Positions 26,965 through 40,288 of a stretch of DNA of 64,000 bases are shown here, one piece after another. The DNA is taken from NCBI GenBank assembly GCA_949825025.1, contig OX463781.1:25422192-25486191 (forward strand). The letters run 5' to 3'. The notes beneath the pieces are model-generated. The model searched no databases, had not been told where the DNA came from, and saw only the letters and a program-made list of their open reading frames with translations. Numbering within the stretch: the first letter of the stretch is position 1; every line of letters begins with the position of its first letter. Source of the DNA: Siphlonurus alternatus (taxonomy: Eukaryota > Arthropoda > Insecta > Ephemeroptera > Siphlonuridae). The position numbers were made by a program, and so were the translations under genes.

Positions 26965-28122
26965 CCGTATTGAAAACTTATACTTGCTTGAAATCACTAA
27001 TATCACTTGCGGATGAAAGTCTTACGATATCTCATTGTACAATGTACAACCTCAATAAACCATACACATTTAAAAATTTTTAAACAGGGTTGCCAAAATA
27101 AAATGCTAGAACAAAAATTGTGTTCTATAATAACAATAATTGAGATGTTTGGTTTGCTTTGAAAAACCTTACCTATTAAAAAACCGTAATATGCCATGAT
27201 TGAAAAAAAAAAAAAAAAAAAAAAAAAATGCATGTTGAACATTTAGTATACAGTATTGATTAAAATTTAGTGAGGAAAAAAATAATTTCAAGAATTATTT
27301 GTGAAAAACATACATCTAGTTTCATTAAACTTTTAAATTACAGTGATCAAAGATTTATTTGACCCTCCAAAATTTAGATTGCAATTAAAAATAATAGCAG
27401 CCAGGATCTTTCAGTTAGTCAAGATAAAAACTTTTGCTAACTTGTAACTTGTGTACTTTTTTCAAAAAAAAATCCCAAAATCTGAGCGAATGTGTCACTT
27501 AAAGGGACATAGAACCCTAAAATTAAGGATTTTTAAATCAAACGTTACCCACTAACTGAGTAGGAATAAAGGTGACGAGTGCCCCAGGGGAAGCCGCGGG
27601 CAGCGGGAGCCCAGGATTGAGACATCACGATCCTGGGCTGGCAATGCAGATGGCTCTTCGGTTGTTCTTGGTTCTTTCCGCCATATCCCGGTTGCTCTCA
27701 CGGTTGTTTAAACAAAGTCTAATTTGTAGACGAACAATCCCTGTTGGGATTTTCCATGAAAAAATCTTGAAGATTCTTAAACAGCAAGTTAACTGAAAGT
27801 TTTGAGATTTTTGTGTGAAGAAACTACGTACGTAAAATAGTGAAATATTATTATTGTTTGGTAAACTGGCTTCTAGTATTTACAAAGAAATAAAATCTTA
27901 ACTTTTAAAGGTCAAAAAAATTGTTGATCACAATGATCAATTTAATCAAGAAAGAAAATATTGGCTAAGAATAAATTGGTTGTTCTAAATACATAAAATA
28001 TAACAAATTATGCAAAATTGACTTTACAACAGCATTACCCGGTACCCTTGTGCATTGCTGTATCTCTGAAAAATAGTTTGCTTCGCTTGAGAATCTTAAC
28101 GAAGCAAAGTAGTCGAACTTAC

Positions 28123-28339
28123 CCCCAGTCGACCACGTAGCTTTCATAGTCCCAATATTCTCTAGGTTTGTGATTATTTACATCTGCGTAGACACGTGCT
28201 CTGCTTGGTAGCGCCATGGCTGGTCTGTGGTAGGTTTGGAAAGTAGGCCACCCAAACAATGATGGGCACAAGTGGTTAAGGTGGCTACTTAGCGGTGGAA
28301 TGGAGTGAACCTTTCCCCCGACACTCTGCCGGTAAAAGA
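28123..28339 (-). CDS. CSNK2A1: Casein kinase II alpha (350 aa, seven coding exons): exon 1 with 5'UTR
   Basis: Catalytic subunit of protein kinase CK2, a constitutive Ser/Thr kinase for acidic sites, found in nucleus and cytoplasm as an alpha2-beta2 tetramer. Translation starts at ATG 28217-28215: [20 protein letters not shown], then [11 protein letters not shown], the N-terminal segment that packs on the activation loop and keeps CK2 active. Bases 28218-28339 are 5'UTR after a good acceptor (TTTTTCAG). The donor GG/GTAAGT splits Gly32. All seven exons (95, 112, 213, 195, 203, 149 and 86 coding bases) join in phase to 1053 bases. Length and wording match arthropod CK2 alpha. Nothing looks broken. 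The symbol uses human nomenclature. Confidence 0.97.
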
Positions 28340-28528
28340 CTGAAAAACGAGCAAGAAGAACTATATTAAATTTGAATTATACATGTAATGCATATTATGT
28401 ACTACGTTAAATATTTTATTATTATTTATTACTACGTGCATTTCAATAATTTAATGAAGAGGACAATCTAAAAGAACTGAAAGAGTTTTTAAACATGATC
28501 CAAATCAGACTTATTTAATATTAATGGG

Positions 28529-28700
28529 CATATCGTCCCTCGTCCGGAATAATGAGCTATCTGCTTCCCATGATTTTTTGGCAATAATGAGCCATCTGCT
28601 TTTTCAGGTGGGATATTGCACCTAAAAAAGCAGATAGCTCATTATTGCCAAAAAATCATGGGAAGCAGATTGCTCATTATTCCGGACGAGGGACGATATG
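28529..28700. mobile_element. Near-perfect hairpin MITE (CATATCGTCCCTCGTCC ends)
   Basis: Arms of about 75 bp are almost exact complements, including CGGAATAATGAGC and CCATGATTTTTTGGCAATAA. A decayed relative lies at 51478-51620. It is upstream of the first coding exon of the kinase gene, within its likely 5' intron. Confidence 0.88.
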
Positions 28701-29433
28701 TACCGGTATGCATAACTTGTGATCCCACAAGAGTTGAGATGGTAAAAGATTTATGTTAATTTAACCCAATATGCACACAATTATACAGTATGTAAGTATG
28801 CATAATATATTTTATGTATGCATAAATATCATATGACATGCATACCAAGAAAATTTGATCCATGTCTGAAAACTATAAACTATATGCATACAGTAGATCT
28901 AGCAATCGAGAATACAAAGTTAATGGAAAAGGTATCGGATTATGCATACGTATTTAATATGCATACTGCATCATAATATATATGTTATATGTGCATAGTT
29001 TGCTATGGAAAAAAAAAAAAACTCGATGTCACATTTATGCATAATTGTACATACTACATACAGCAAAATTAGCGAAATTGGAATGAAGGAATTTCTTTAA
29101 CAATCCAACCAACAAAACTAGTAATATAATGGAAAATATTAAACTTAATTATGCATAAATTTTAAATAAAATTAAGGGCACTTAAAGGTGGAAAGAGCTT
29201 ACAGGGACCATGATGCACATGTTCATAACATTTTCTGCGCTATCGCACAATATTAAATGAAAATTCTTTTTCATATGAATACACACACAATAAAATATAG
29301 TAAAAATTGCATTCAAACATGATTAAAAGCTCTATTTAAAGATAAAATATGATATAATCAAACCCTAAGCACCAGCCGCCATTGAAAGGTGTTCCTTTCG
29401 AGCCCGGCACAGACCAAAGATTAGCATGCTCAC
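28701..29433. other. No gene; probable 5'UTR intron of the kinase gene
   Basis: AT-rich with many TATGCATA-like words. If the donor at 29434 is real, this stretch is intronic. Confidence 0.35.
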
Positions 29434-29660
29434 CTAGAACATATCTTGCCCAAATTCTGTTTCTGAGCTGCCGATCACACAAAGTAGACTATGCACTCAA
29501 AATTAAAGCTTGAAGAATTAAAAATAAGGCTAAAACTTCTTGCCGGGTCCCAAAATGGCTGTAGTAAGACGGGTCTTGCGCCGCCACGGAGCAGAAAAGA
29601 CTAGCCGATATTAGAGGAACCCCCCTCTAGCAGCCATTGCCCACTGCCGCGATGCGCGTC
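29434..29660 (-). promoter_or_regulatory. Putative 5'UTR exon and promoter region of casein kinase II alpha
   Basis: On the minus strand a donor, TCTAG/GTGAGC, at 29434 could pair with the acceptor at 28340. Upstream the sequence becomes GC-rich (29540-29660) and contains CCATTTTGGGACC, whose other strand holds CAAAATGGC, a YY1-type core. No TATA box is evident. Exon start and promoter are inference. Confidence 0.35.
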
Positions 29661-30110
29661 ATGTTCTTCAATAAGACTTTTCTTCAAAATGGTTTTATTT
29701 TTCCAAACTGACAGAGATTTCTAGCTTCTAGCTCTAAACCTAATTTAAAATTCTTATTCCATTTTTTATTTTTATTTTATGTTTGTAATTAATTGACCTT
29801 TACGAGAGCTAAATCAAATAAATGGAAAAGAAATAAAAATTACGTCATATTCAAAATTTGCGCCAATTTTGTCGTAGCCAACATCACACGGCCGATCATC
29901 TTCTGTATGTAACGAAATATGTACAATTCGCATGAAAATGTTATCGGAAACAACCACCAGGTGGCACGTCGGTCAAACTTTGTCAAGTTGCGCTTTGCGT
30001 TATTCATTTTCTTACACTAAATAAAAATGGCTTCCACTTCCGGTTTATTTTTTAATTAATTTGCTTACTATTTTATGATTATTTACAAAAGAACACAGAG
30101 AAAATGGGTT

Positions 30111-30273
30111 TTATAACTTGTATTTAAGAAATTTTACATCATAATAGATTTGACAGTTGTCACAAAATGGTCCCAGGCTCGAGTTTTCCACTCCGCGGGC
30201 GAGATTTTCCTCCTCCTTGGCATGCAAATCCAATGGGTGGGTCCAGGCCTGGCCAGCTGCAGGCTTGTTTCTG
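30111..30273 (-). CDS. Candidate terminal exon of an unidentified minus-strand gene
   Basis: A good acceptor (TTTCGTGTTACAG) precedes an open frame beginning RNKPAAGQAWTHPLDLHAKE. It continues with EENLARGVENSSLG and a CDNC pair and stops at 30111. The composition is much less AT-rich than the surroundings, and the frame is not the product of a hairpin. I do not recognise the family. A GC-rich ATG context (ACATGGCGACTTC, about 30637, minus) could be its start, but no consistent intermediate exon was found. It could be spurious. Confidence 0.3.
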
Positions 30274-30823
30274 CTGTAACACGAAACAAAATAGCTATAA
30301 ACATGCATAAATCGGTAATTACTATATTAATAGGTTACACAGAATAGCCACAAGAGAACGAAAAATTACATCCTGCAACAAAACTGATGAAAACGGGACA
30401 TAAACAACGCCTAATGTCCCGATCTTTTGGTCATGTACTAACCTTTACTTCGTTCGTTCATATCAGGATGAATCCATCTCTTGTCGCTTCATTATATAGT
30501 GGTGATACAGTTCTTGCAGTCACAATAAAGGCTTACAAAAGTTACACACACATTTATAACTCTTCAATAAATAAAATATAAGAAATAATAATCGAGACGA
30601 CGATAAGCGCCATTCCGCTGCCGTATTGAAGTCGCCATGTTTTTCCTAAGAAGCTGATATTATAAAAAAACTAAGAAAAAAATTGAAACTTCCTGAAACA
30701 ACCGCTTGAGGGCCAAGAAAATACAAATATTTGGGCCGCTCGGGAAGTCGCATCGCCATGAACATCATAAAATTTTACTAGATGTAGGTTTACGCTTTAA
30801 TATAGCTTTTTTTTTGTTTCTTG

Positions 30824-30829
30824 ATATTT
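30824..30829. repeat. Target duplication, left (atattt)
   Basis: Six bases immediately outside the left terminus of the giant element. The same six bases follow the right terminus at 48033-48038. Confidence 0.8.
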
Positions 30830-32019
30830 CGGTACGACAGGAGAATTCTTCGCTCTAACTTATACGAAAAGTAAGCACATGATAAAATTCTACGTATAAA
30901 TTGAAGGCCAATAAGAGTATTCATTAAGCGGCAAATTGCATAATTAGCGAGTAATTGAATTAATAAGATTACATGTTAATCATATGGAGGGATAAGAGGC
31001 CGCTAAATTTGGCAACGCAAGATGGATTCTCAACCACTTTGAACAGTCGTGAAGTTGGCATCGACACGAAAAAACCAATCCGACCAATCAGCGTTTAGAT
31101 AGTTAATAGTTAAACCTTGTGCCAACAGATGGCCATACTGTCCTCAAAAAGTGCGAAAGCGCACTAAAAATTTAAAGATCAAGGTTTTATCTACATTAAA
31201 CTGTATTTTTGTTATTGTACATAATTATAATATTATAGTTTCATGACCAAATCGAAGCATGTTGCAAGATTACACGGCATATTAAATACATAAAAACGGC
31301 ATTACTTAGAGAGAAACTCGCATAAAACGGAGATATAATAATTATAAGTTTCTCAATTAGTTCACATAAGTACTTTATATGCATGTTATATATGCAATTA
31401 ATTGCTGCATGGCATATAATTATGTGGCCGAGATTTATTTCTTCCGACGGTTTCATTATAAAGAACTACTGCGTTGCCGAAATGATAATTTGAAACTATT
31501 ATGTACCTAGCAAGCATGTTATATATAAATATCGATCTGTCCAAACATTTATTAAATATATATATATATATATATATTAATATATATAGTATGTAATTTT
31601 AAAATTAAATATTCACTTTATTTTAGATTAAATTGAAATGTACGTGGAATAAGATTTCTCCATGATGATTAAACATTGAATATAACTGTTGAGTTTTTAT
31701 TAATCTAGTTTTTATTAATTCGATAATCTAGCATCCTGCAATATTTTTCAACCATCTTTTTAACATTAATATGTTATATATTATATATATCACAAATATT
31801 ATATATTATAGCTCTCTGCATCTCATTATCTCAAAAAGTCATTTCAAATATGGAGAATCTTAACAAATGAATTTAGAATGAGAATATTAATTAATTACAT
31901 TAAAAAATTTTTGATTATATACTACACAGGAGACATGAAACTCTTTCGAAGTTATTTTTCTAAGTTTTGAGGTTATAACAATTTACTGAACAAATTTAGT
32001 ATGATATATATATACGAAT
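30830..32019 (+). repeat. Left outer arm of the giant element
   Basis: Near-identical inverted partner of 46816-48032. It includes a CCAATCCGACCAATCAG patch, a short (TA)n tract near 31557-31590 and a 71-residue open frame present in both arms with one difference. Its inner end already shows weak similarity to the satellite, as very old monomers. Confidence 0.85.
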
Positions 32020-35000
32020 TAAATTTAATGTCGTTGTAATTAACAGCAGAGGAATCTTTTAAAATGATTCTGAAATGACAATAAAGAATTTTCTGTTATA
32101 TATTACAGGGAACAACTTTTTGATTCACATTTTTCTGAGTTTTAATGTTAATATATTTGTTGAATTAGATTCCAATGTTTAAATTAATATATAATCAAAA
32201 TTTTCATGTCGCGTCGTTGAAACAGCGGGAAATTTGTCGATTGATTGTAAATTGGTTTTAAACAATTTTCTGAGGTGGTGATGATCAATTTTCTCCCTGA
32301 CAGTTTCCTCAATTTTGATGTAAATATTTAATGCATTAATTCACTTTGCTAAATACAATATTAAATATTCATGGGCGTTGTAACAGCAGGATATTTGACG
32401 AATGATTGCAAAATGATTTTAATCAATTTTCTGAGGTGCTGATTAACAACTTTCTCCCTCACATTTTCGTGAAATTTGATGTTAATATTTGATGGATTAT
32501 TTTACAATGTAAAATAAACTATTAAATATTCAAGACGTTGTAACAGCAGGAAACTTGACGAATGAATCTGAAATGAATATAAAGTAATTTCTGAGGCGGT
32601 AATGATCAACTTTCTCTCTGACATTTTCCTGAATTTTGATGTCACTAATTAATGCATTATTTTACTATGTTAAGTATCATACTATTAAATATTCAAGGAC
32701 GTTGTAACAGCAGGGAACTTGACGAATTGATCTAAAATGAATATAAAGTAATTTCTGAGGTTGTATTGATCAACTTTCTCCCTGACATTTTCCTGAATTT
32801 TGATGTTACTAATTAATGCATTATTTTACTTTGTTAAATACACTATTCAATATTCAAGACGTTGTAACAGCAGGAAACTTGACGAATGAATCTGAAATGA
32901 ATATAAAGTAATTTCTGAGGTGGTAATGATCAACTTTCTCCCTGACATTTTCCTGAATTTTGATGTTACTAATTAATGCATTATTTTACTTTGTTAAATG
33001 CACTATTCAATATTCAAGACGTTGTAACAGCAGGAAACTTGACGAATAAATCTGAAATGAATATAAAGTAATTTCTGAGGTGGTAATGATCAACTTTCTC
33101 CCTGACATTTTCCTGAATTTTGATGTTACTAATTAATGCATTATTTTACTTTGTTAAATACACTATTCAATATTCAAGACGTTGTAACAGCAAGAAACTT
33201 GACGAATGAATCTGAAATGAATATTAAGTAATTTCTGAGGTGGTAATGATCAACTTTCTCCCTGACATTTTCCTGAATTTTGATGTTACTAATTAATGCA
33301 TTATTTTAATATGTTAAGTATCATACTATTAAATATTCAAGGACGTTGTAACAGCAGGAAACTTGACGAATGAATCTGAAATGAATATAAAGTAATTTCT
33401 GAGGTGGTAATGATCAACTTTCTCCCTGACTTTTTCCTGAATTTTGATGTTACTAATTAATGCATTATTTTACTTTGTTAAATACACTATTCAATATTCA
33501 AGACGTTGTAACAGCAAGAAACTTGTCGAATGAATCTGAAATGAATATTAAGTAATTTCTGAGGTGGTAATGATCAACTTTCTCCCTGACATTTTCCTGA
33601 ATTTTGATGTTACTAATTAATGCATTATTTTACTTTGTTAAATACACTATTCAATATTCAAGACGTTGTAACAGCAGGAAACTTGACAAATGAATCTGAA
33701 ATGAATATAAAGTAATTTCTGAGGTGGTAATGATCAACTTTCTCCCTGACATTTTCCTGAATTTTGATGTTACTAATTAATGCATTATTTTACTTTGTTA
33801 AATACACTATTCAATATTCAAGACGTTGTAACAGCAGGAAACTTGACGAATGAATCTGAAATGAATATAAAGTAATTTCTGAGGTGGTAATGATCAACTT
33901 TCTCCCTGACATTTTCCTGATTTTTGATGTTACTAATTAATGCATTATTATACTTTGTTAAATACACTATTAAATATTCAAGACGTTGTAACAGCAGGAA
34001 ACTTGACGAATGAATCTGAAATGAATATAAAGTAATTTCTGAGGTGGTAATGATCAACTTTCTCCCTGACATTTTCCTGAATTTTGATGTTACTAATTAA
34101 TGCATTATTTTACTTTGTTAAATACACTATTCAATATTCAAGACGTTGTAACAGCAGGAAACTTGACGAATGAATCTGAAATGAATATAAAGTAATTTCT
34201 GAGGTGGTAATGATCAACTTTCTCCCTGACATTTTCCTGATTTTTGATGTTACTAATTAATGCATTATTATACTTTGTTAAATACACTATTCAATATTCA
34301 AGACGTTGTAACAGCAGGAAACTTGACGAATGAATCTGAAATGAATATAAAGTAATTTCTGAGGTGGTAATGATCAACTTTCTCCCTGACATTTTCCTGA
34401 ATTTTGATGTTACTAATTAATGCATTATTTTACTTTGTTAAATACACTATTCAATATTCAAGACGTTGTAACAGCAGGAAACTTGACAAATGAATCTGAA
34501 ATGAATATAAAGTAATTTCTGAGGTGGTAATGATCAACTTTCTCCCTGACATTTTCCTGAATTTTGATGTTACTAATTAATGCATTATTTTACTTTGTTA
34601 AATACACTATTCAATATTCAAGACGTTGTAACAGCAGGAAACTTGACGAATGATTCTGAAATGAATATAAAGTAATTTCTGAGGTGGTAATGATCAACTT
34701 TCTCCCTGACATTTTCCTGATTTTTGATGTTACTAATTAATGCATTATTATACTTTGTTAAATACACTATTAAATATTCAAGACGTTGTAACAGCAGGAA
34801 ACTTGACGAATGAATCTGAAATGAATATAAAGTAATTTCTGAGGTGGTAATGATCAACTTTCTCCCTGACATTTTCCTGAATTTTGATGTTACTAATTAA
34901 TGCATTATTTTACTTTGTTAAATACACTATTCAATATTCAAGACGTTGTAACAGCAGGAAACTTGACGAATGAATCTGAAATGAATATAAAGTAATTTCT

Positions 35001-37784
35001 GAGGTGGTAATGATCAACTTTCTCCCTGACATTTTCCTGATTTTTGATGTTACTAATTAATGCATTATTATACTTTGTTAAATACACTATTCAATATTCA
35101 AGACGTTGTAACAGCAGGAAACTTGACGAATGAATCTGAAATGAATATAAAGTAATTTCTGAGGTGGTAATGATCAACTTTCTCCCTGACATTTTCCTGA
35201 ATTTTGATGTTACTAATTAATGCATTATTTTACTTTGTTAAATACACTATTCAATATTCAAGACGTTGTAACAGCAGGAAACTTGACGAATGAATCTGAA
35301 ATGAATATAAAGTAATTTCTGAGGTGGTAATGATCAACTTTCTCCCTGACATTTTCCTGATTTTTGATGTCACTAATTAATGCATTATTATACTTTGTTA
35401 AATACACTATTAAATATTCAAGACGTTGTAACAGCAGGAAACTTGACGAATGAATCTGAAATGAATATAAAGTAATTTCTGAGGTGGTAATGATCAACTT
35501 TCTCCCTGACATTTTCCTGAATTTTGATGTTACTAATTAATGCATTATTTTACTTTGTTAAATACACTATTCAATATTCAAGACGTTGTAACAGCAGGAA
35601 ACTTGACGAATGAATCTGAAATGAATATAAAGTAATTTCTGAGGTGGTAATGATCAACTTTCTCCCTGACATTTTCCTGATTTTTGATGTTACTAATTAA
35701 TGCATTATTATACTTTGTTAAATACACTATTCAATATTCAAGACGTTGTAACAGCAGGAAACTTGACGAATGAATCTGAAATGAATATAAAGTAATTTCT
35801 GAGGTGGTAATGATCAACTTTCTCCCTGACATTTTCCTGAATTTTGATGTTACTAATTAATGCATTATTTTACTTTGTTAAATACACTATTCAATATTCA
35901 AGACGTTGTAACAGCAGGAAACTTGACGAATGAATCTGAAATGAATATAAAGTAATTTTTTGAGGTGGTAATGATCAACTTTCTCCCTGACATTTTCCTG
36001 AATTTTGATGTTACTAATTAATGCATTATTTTACTTTCTTAAATACACTATTCAATATTCAAGACGTTGTAACAGCAGGAAACTTGACGAATGAATCTGA
36101 AATGAATATAAAGTAATTTCTGAGGTGGTAATGATCAACTTTCTCCCTGACATTTTCCTGATTTTTGATGTTACTAATTAATGCATTATTATACTTTGTT
36201 AAATACACTATTAAATATTCAAGACGTTGTAACAGCAGGAAACTTGACGAATGAATCTGAAATGAATATAAAGTAATTTCTGAGGTGGTAATGATCAACT
36301 TTCTCCCTGACATTTTCCTGAATTTTGATGTTACTAATTAATGCATTATTTTACTTTGTTAAATACACTATTCAATATTCAAGACGTTGTAACAGCAGGA
36401 AACTTGACGAATGAATCTGAAATGAATATAAAGTAATTTCTGAGGTGGTAATGATCAACTTTCTCCCTGACATTTTCCTGATTTTTGATGTTACTAATTA
36501 ATGCATTATTATACTTTGTTAAATACACTATTAAATATTCAAGACGTTGTAACAGCAGGAAACTTGACGAATGAATCTGAAATGAATATAAAGTAATTTC
36601 TGAGGTGGTAATGATCAACTTTCTCCCTGACATTTTCCTGAATTTTGATGTTACTAATTAATGCATTATTTTACTATGTTAAGTATCATACTATTAAATA
36701 TTCAAGGACGTTGTAACAGCAGGGAACTTGACGAATTGATCTAAAATGAATATAAAGTAATTTCTGAGGTGGTAATGATCAACTTTCTCCCTGACATTTT
36801 CCTGAATTTTGATGTTACTAATTAATGCATTATTTTACTTTGTTAAATGCACTATTCAATATTCAAGACGTTGTAACAGCAGAAAACTTGACGAATAAAT
36901 CTGAAATGAATATAAAGTAATTTCTGAGGTGGTAATGATCAACTTTCTCCCTGACATTTTCCTGATTTTTGATGTTACTAATTAAAGCATTATTATACTT
37001 TGTTAAATACACTATTAAATATTCAAGACGTTGTAACAGCAGGAAACTTGACGAATGAATCTGAAATGAATATAAAGTAATTTCTGAGGTGGTAATGATC
37101 AACTTTCTCCCTGACATTTTCCTGATTTTTGATGTTACTAATTAATGCATTATTAAACTTTGTTAAATACACTATTAAATATTCAAGACGTTGTAACAGC
37201 AGGAAACTTGACGAATGAATCTGAAATGAATATTAAGTAATTTCTGAGGTGGTAATGATCAACTTTCTCCCTGACATTTTCCTGAATTTTGATGTTACTA
37301 ATTAATGCATTATTTTACTATGTTAAGTATACTATTAAATATTCAAGGACGTTGTAACAGCAGGGAACTTGACGAATTGATCTAAAATGAATATAAAGTA
37401 ATATCTGAGGTGGTATTGATCAACTTTCTCCCTGACATTTTCCTGAATTTTGATGTACTAATTTATGCATTATTTTACAATGTTTAATTATACACTATTA
37501 AATATTCAAGGACGTTGTAACAGCAGGAAACTTGACGAATGAATCTAAATTGAACTTAAAGTAATTTCTGAGGTGGTAATGATCAACTTTCTCCCTGACA
37601 TTTTCCTGAATTTTGATGTTACTAATTAATGCATTATTTTACTTTGTTAAATACACTATATTCAATATTCAAGACGTTGTAACAGCAGGAAACTTGACGA
37701 ATGAATCTGAAATGAATATAAAGTAATTTCTTAGGTGGTAATGATCAACTTTCTCCGTGACAATTTCCGGACATTTGATGTTAC
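32020..37784 (+). repeat. 160-bp satellite array, left (about 36 copies)
   Basis: Tandem units are marked by ACGTTGTAACAGCAGGAAAC, TTTCTGAGGTGGTAATGATC, CAACTTTCTCCCTGACATTT and TTGATGTTACTAATTAATGC. The outermost units (32020-32500) are strongly diverged and those from about 32840 inward are nearly identical. Between about 33800 and 36650 two monomer types alternate (TTATTTTACTTTG with CTATTCAAT, then TTATTATACTTTG with CTATTAAAT), giving a 320-bp higher-order unit. Repeated 84-residue open frames here are translation artefacts of the satellite. Confidence 0.97.
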
Positions 37785-38721
37785 TTATTTCCAGACACAT
37801 TTATGTGATCATTTCATGACTTGGATTTTCAATTAAATAAAAAATTGAAATTAAAAATTTATGTGCAAATATTTTAAAAATAATTAAAGTTGTAAGGAAT
37901 ACTTAGTTATATTTCGAGATATTGAATAACAAAGGTGATCAGATATCCCTCAATGTGGTAACCCAAATTTTAAAATAGCCCATGCAGGAAATTCATTAAA
38001 TTTGAAAAAGAAACTTAATAATTACAATTCAATTTGATTTAATTATTGGTTAATAATAATTCTAATAATACTAAAATTGTAAGACTCTTTTCTTACGTAC
38101 TTAATTAATTTATCTGTTCCTAAAGGTGGAGGAAAATTCTTAACTGAGACTCGTAAATACTGCCAATACTTAGAGTTTATTGTCTATTTACTACAGGTGT
38201 ATGCGGCGGCCTGCGTGGCCACCGCGCAAGACGCTCACGCGCCCGCGACTAGCACCCGAGTGATCAAGTAACGTCATCCGGTTCTCTCGCCTTATGCACA
38301 AAGTGCTGACATGTGGTTCTCATGCCGTGTACAATACGGATCATGGAAATTATCAACCTGCACGTACTATCTGCTGGGAAGGGAACCTTACAAAATTAAT
38401 AGCTCGATCTCAGTCTTGCGCGACCAATCTAGTTCTGTCGTAAAACTAAACTAGCGCACCGTGTCCAACGAGAACCACGGGGAGGTGCCGAGCTTTTCTC
38501 GTCAGGGTTAGGATTTTGAGGGTAAAGGATAATAAGGAGGAGGAAATAGGTTGTTTAGGAAAGTGGGTTTAACAATGTACATATATTTAAAACAATTAAA
38601 TTATCAATAAGTAATAAATTTATATATTTACAAGCATACATAGCTACAAATCAACAAATTATGTAACCATTTTATCATTTTATACAAGTAGAACATTAAT
38701 ATACAGATATATATATATATG

Positions 38722-38802
<81 letters not shown>

Positions 38803-40107
38803 TGCGTTCAAGATTTTTAGGCGAAGTTAAATTTAAGACATAAATACCCACCACCACAAAAAGCTTGCAAATACAATTACATTCTTATAATTACAATGGT
38901 TACTACAACCGTTTCAAACAAAGAACAGAATAGACTTGCAGCAAACTTAAACTTATTTTTTTTAAATTACTTTACAAAAATTTAAACTGATGCAATCGGA
39001 AACCTCTGTATGAAATGCTTTTGTGATATGTACAATTTTTTTAGCAAAATGTTACTGATGAAATTTTTAAATGACAAGATGGTTTTTAGATTGACTTTTC
39101 TGACAAAATATCATGCAAAGAAGTATCCTTTCTACCAAATCTTCTACTCGCCATGGTTGAAACAAACCATTGTTTATAATGTCTGTCGCATTTAGTCTTT
39201 TTCATTGTTAAACATGGGATGACGTATATTGCCTAATTTTGCCACTACAGCAAAGAACGTAATGGCATTGTTGGCGCTAGGTAACTGTTTTAACTTCATA
39301 ATTAACGGACATTTTCCTTAAGTTAACATGTAAATCAACAAGTGACCCATGTTTTTTCTTACACGCAACAGACATTACACAACAATACTTTGTTTACTAA
39401 CAACGAGCAGAAGACTATGCTTTCTACTATTTTAACACATCAATAAATCATATATATTGTATTTCTTTTTTTAATATTTAATTAATTTTCATGTAACAGG
39501 CCAAAAATTGGTTCAAGAAAGTGACATAAAATTATTTAGCACACCTTACAAATAACACGCCACATTTGTACCTTAATTAACTCCCTTGCAACACCAATCC
39601 GGGGCACATCTAACACCGATTCAATTATCGTAAAGCTCAGGAGAAAAGATACTTGTGACTTTTAATGTAGTTTCAGTATTATATTAAAATATTGAATTGA
39701 TCAAGGTCAACGGTTTTGCTTAAAGTAATAAATATTTGGTGAAGTTTAACTATTTTTTATCAGTATTCAGGAAATTTTGTATATGCGGTTTGCTTAAGTT
39801 GCAGTTTTTCATATGTAATAAAATGTACCAACGTTAATTTTTAACCTAACAGACTATAATAGTTGCATATTTCAACTACATAATTAAATGTATACAATCA
39901 TAAAATTATGCTTTTCAGCTTCCTTTTCAAATTTTTCTTGATTTGCTTGGTTTTTTGAGTTATGGTGTGGTACTAACTGATGGGACACCCATGATGTCAA
40001 TTTCTCGTGATGTGATGTGTCTGTTGATGATGTCAGGATTATCCGATCAATTTAGAAAACGCAATGCGCTAGTTGTAATTTGCAAACCCTTGCTTCTAAT
40101 ACATTCT
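37785..40107. other. Left part of the core of the giant element; no gene recognised
   Basis: It starts right after the last satellite base. A GC-richer block (38190-38540) carries no recognisable frame. A (TA)n tract of about 90 bp lies at 38708-38798. Between 39900 and 40107, past the OTU stop codon on the minus strand, short open pieces remain that may be decayed coding sequence. Confidence 0.5.
38708..38798. repeat. (TA)n microsatellite
   Basis: TA run with a few interruptions at its left end. Confidence 0.9.
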
Positions 40108-40288
40108 CTACCAATGGTCAATTGCATCCACAGGAATTTCAGGAAGTCCAATGTCTCTATCTGGCCTAAATTCATGTTGTAAATTTGCAACTGGAAGAAA
40201 CGCTGAAAAATGTTCAGCGTGTTTGAAAATGCGAATTATATTTGTGTATGCTGAAGCCTCAACTCTCATATGATTTTGATGTTCTATG
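40108..40288 (-). CDS. OTU-like cysteine protease, C-terminal part (separated by hAT insertion)
   Basis: On the minus strand this piece continues the OTU frame of 43249-43699 once the hAT element and one copy of its 8-bp duplication are disregarded; the phase is kept. It holds EHFSAF, in the right place and form for the OTU catalytic histidine (H-F/Y-S). It ends with TAG at 40110-40108, about 60 residues after the junction. As it stands it cannot be read together with the N-terminal part, because the insert has stop codons. Confidence 0.75.
40281..40288. repeat. hAT target duplication, left (gttctatg)
   Basis: The same eight bases follow the right end of the element at 43249-43256. Confidence 0.95.

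Larger units (their letters stand above)
18837..28122 (-). other. First coding intron of casein kinase II alpha (9.3 kb)
   Basis: The GTAAGT donor at 28122 joins the CCCACAG acceptor at 18837. The intron holds a large nested hAT/MITE complex (19719-23514), at least four further hairpin elements (24171-26964) and AT-rich filler. The stretches 18837-19718, 23515-24170 and 26965-28122 show no gene. A GC-rich patch near 27570-27720 has an open frame on the plus strand but no recognisable domain. Confidence 0.85.

Noticed and set aside
33818..37117. Six near-identical 84-residue minus-strand open frames
   Set aside because: They are the same stretch of the 160-bp satellite in its two-monomer register. 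They recur at multiples of the repeat length, and stop codons appear wherever the monomer varies. No coding signal.
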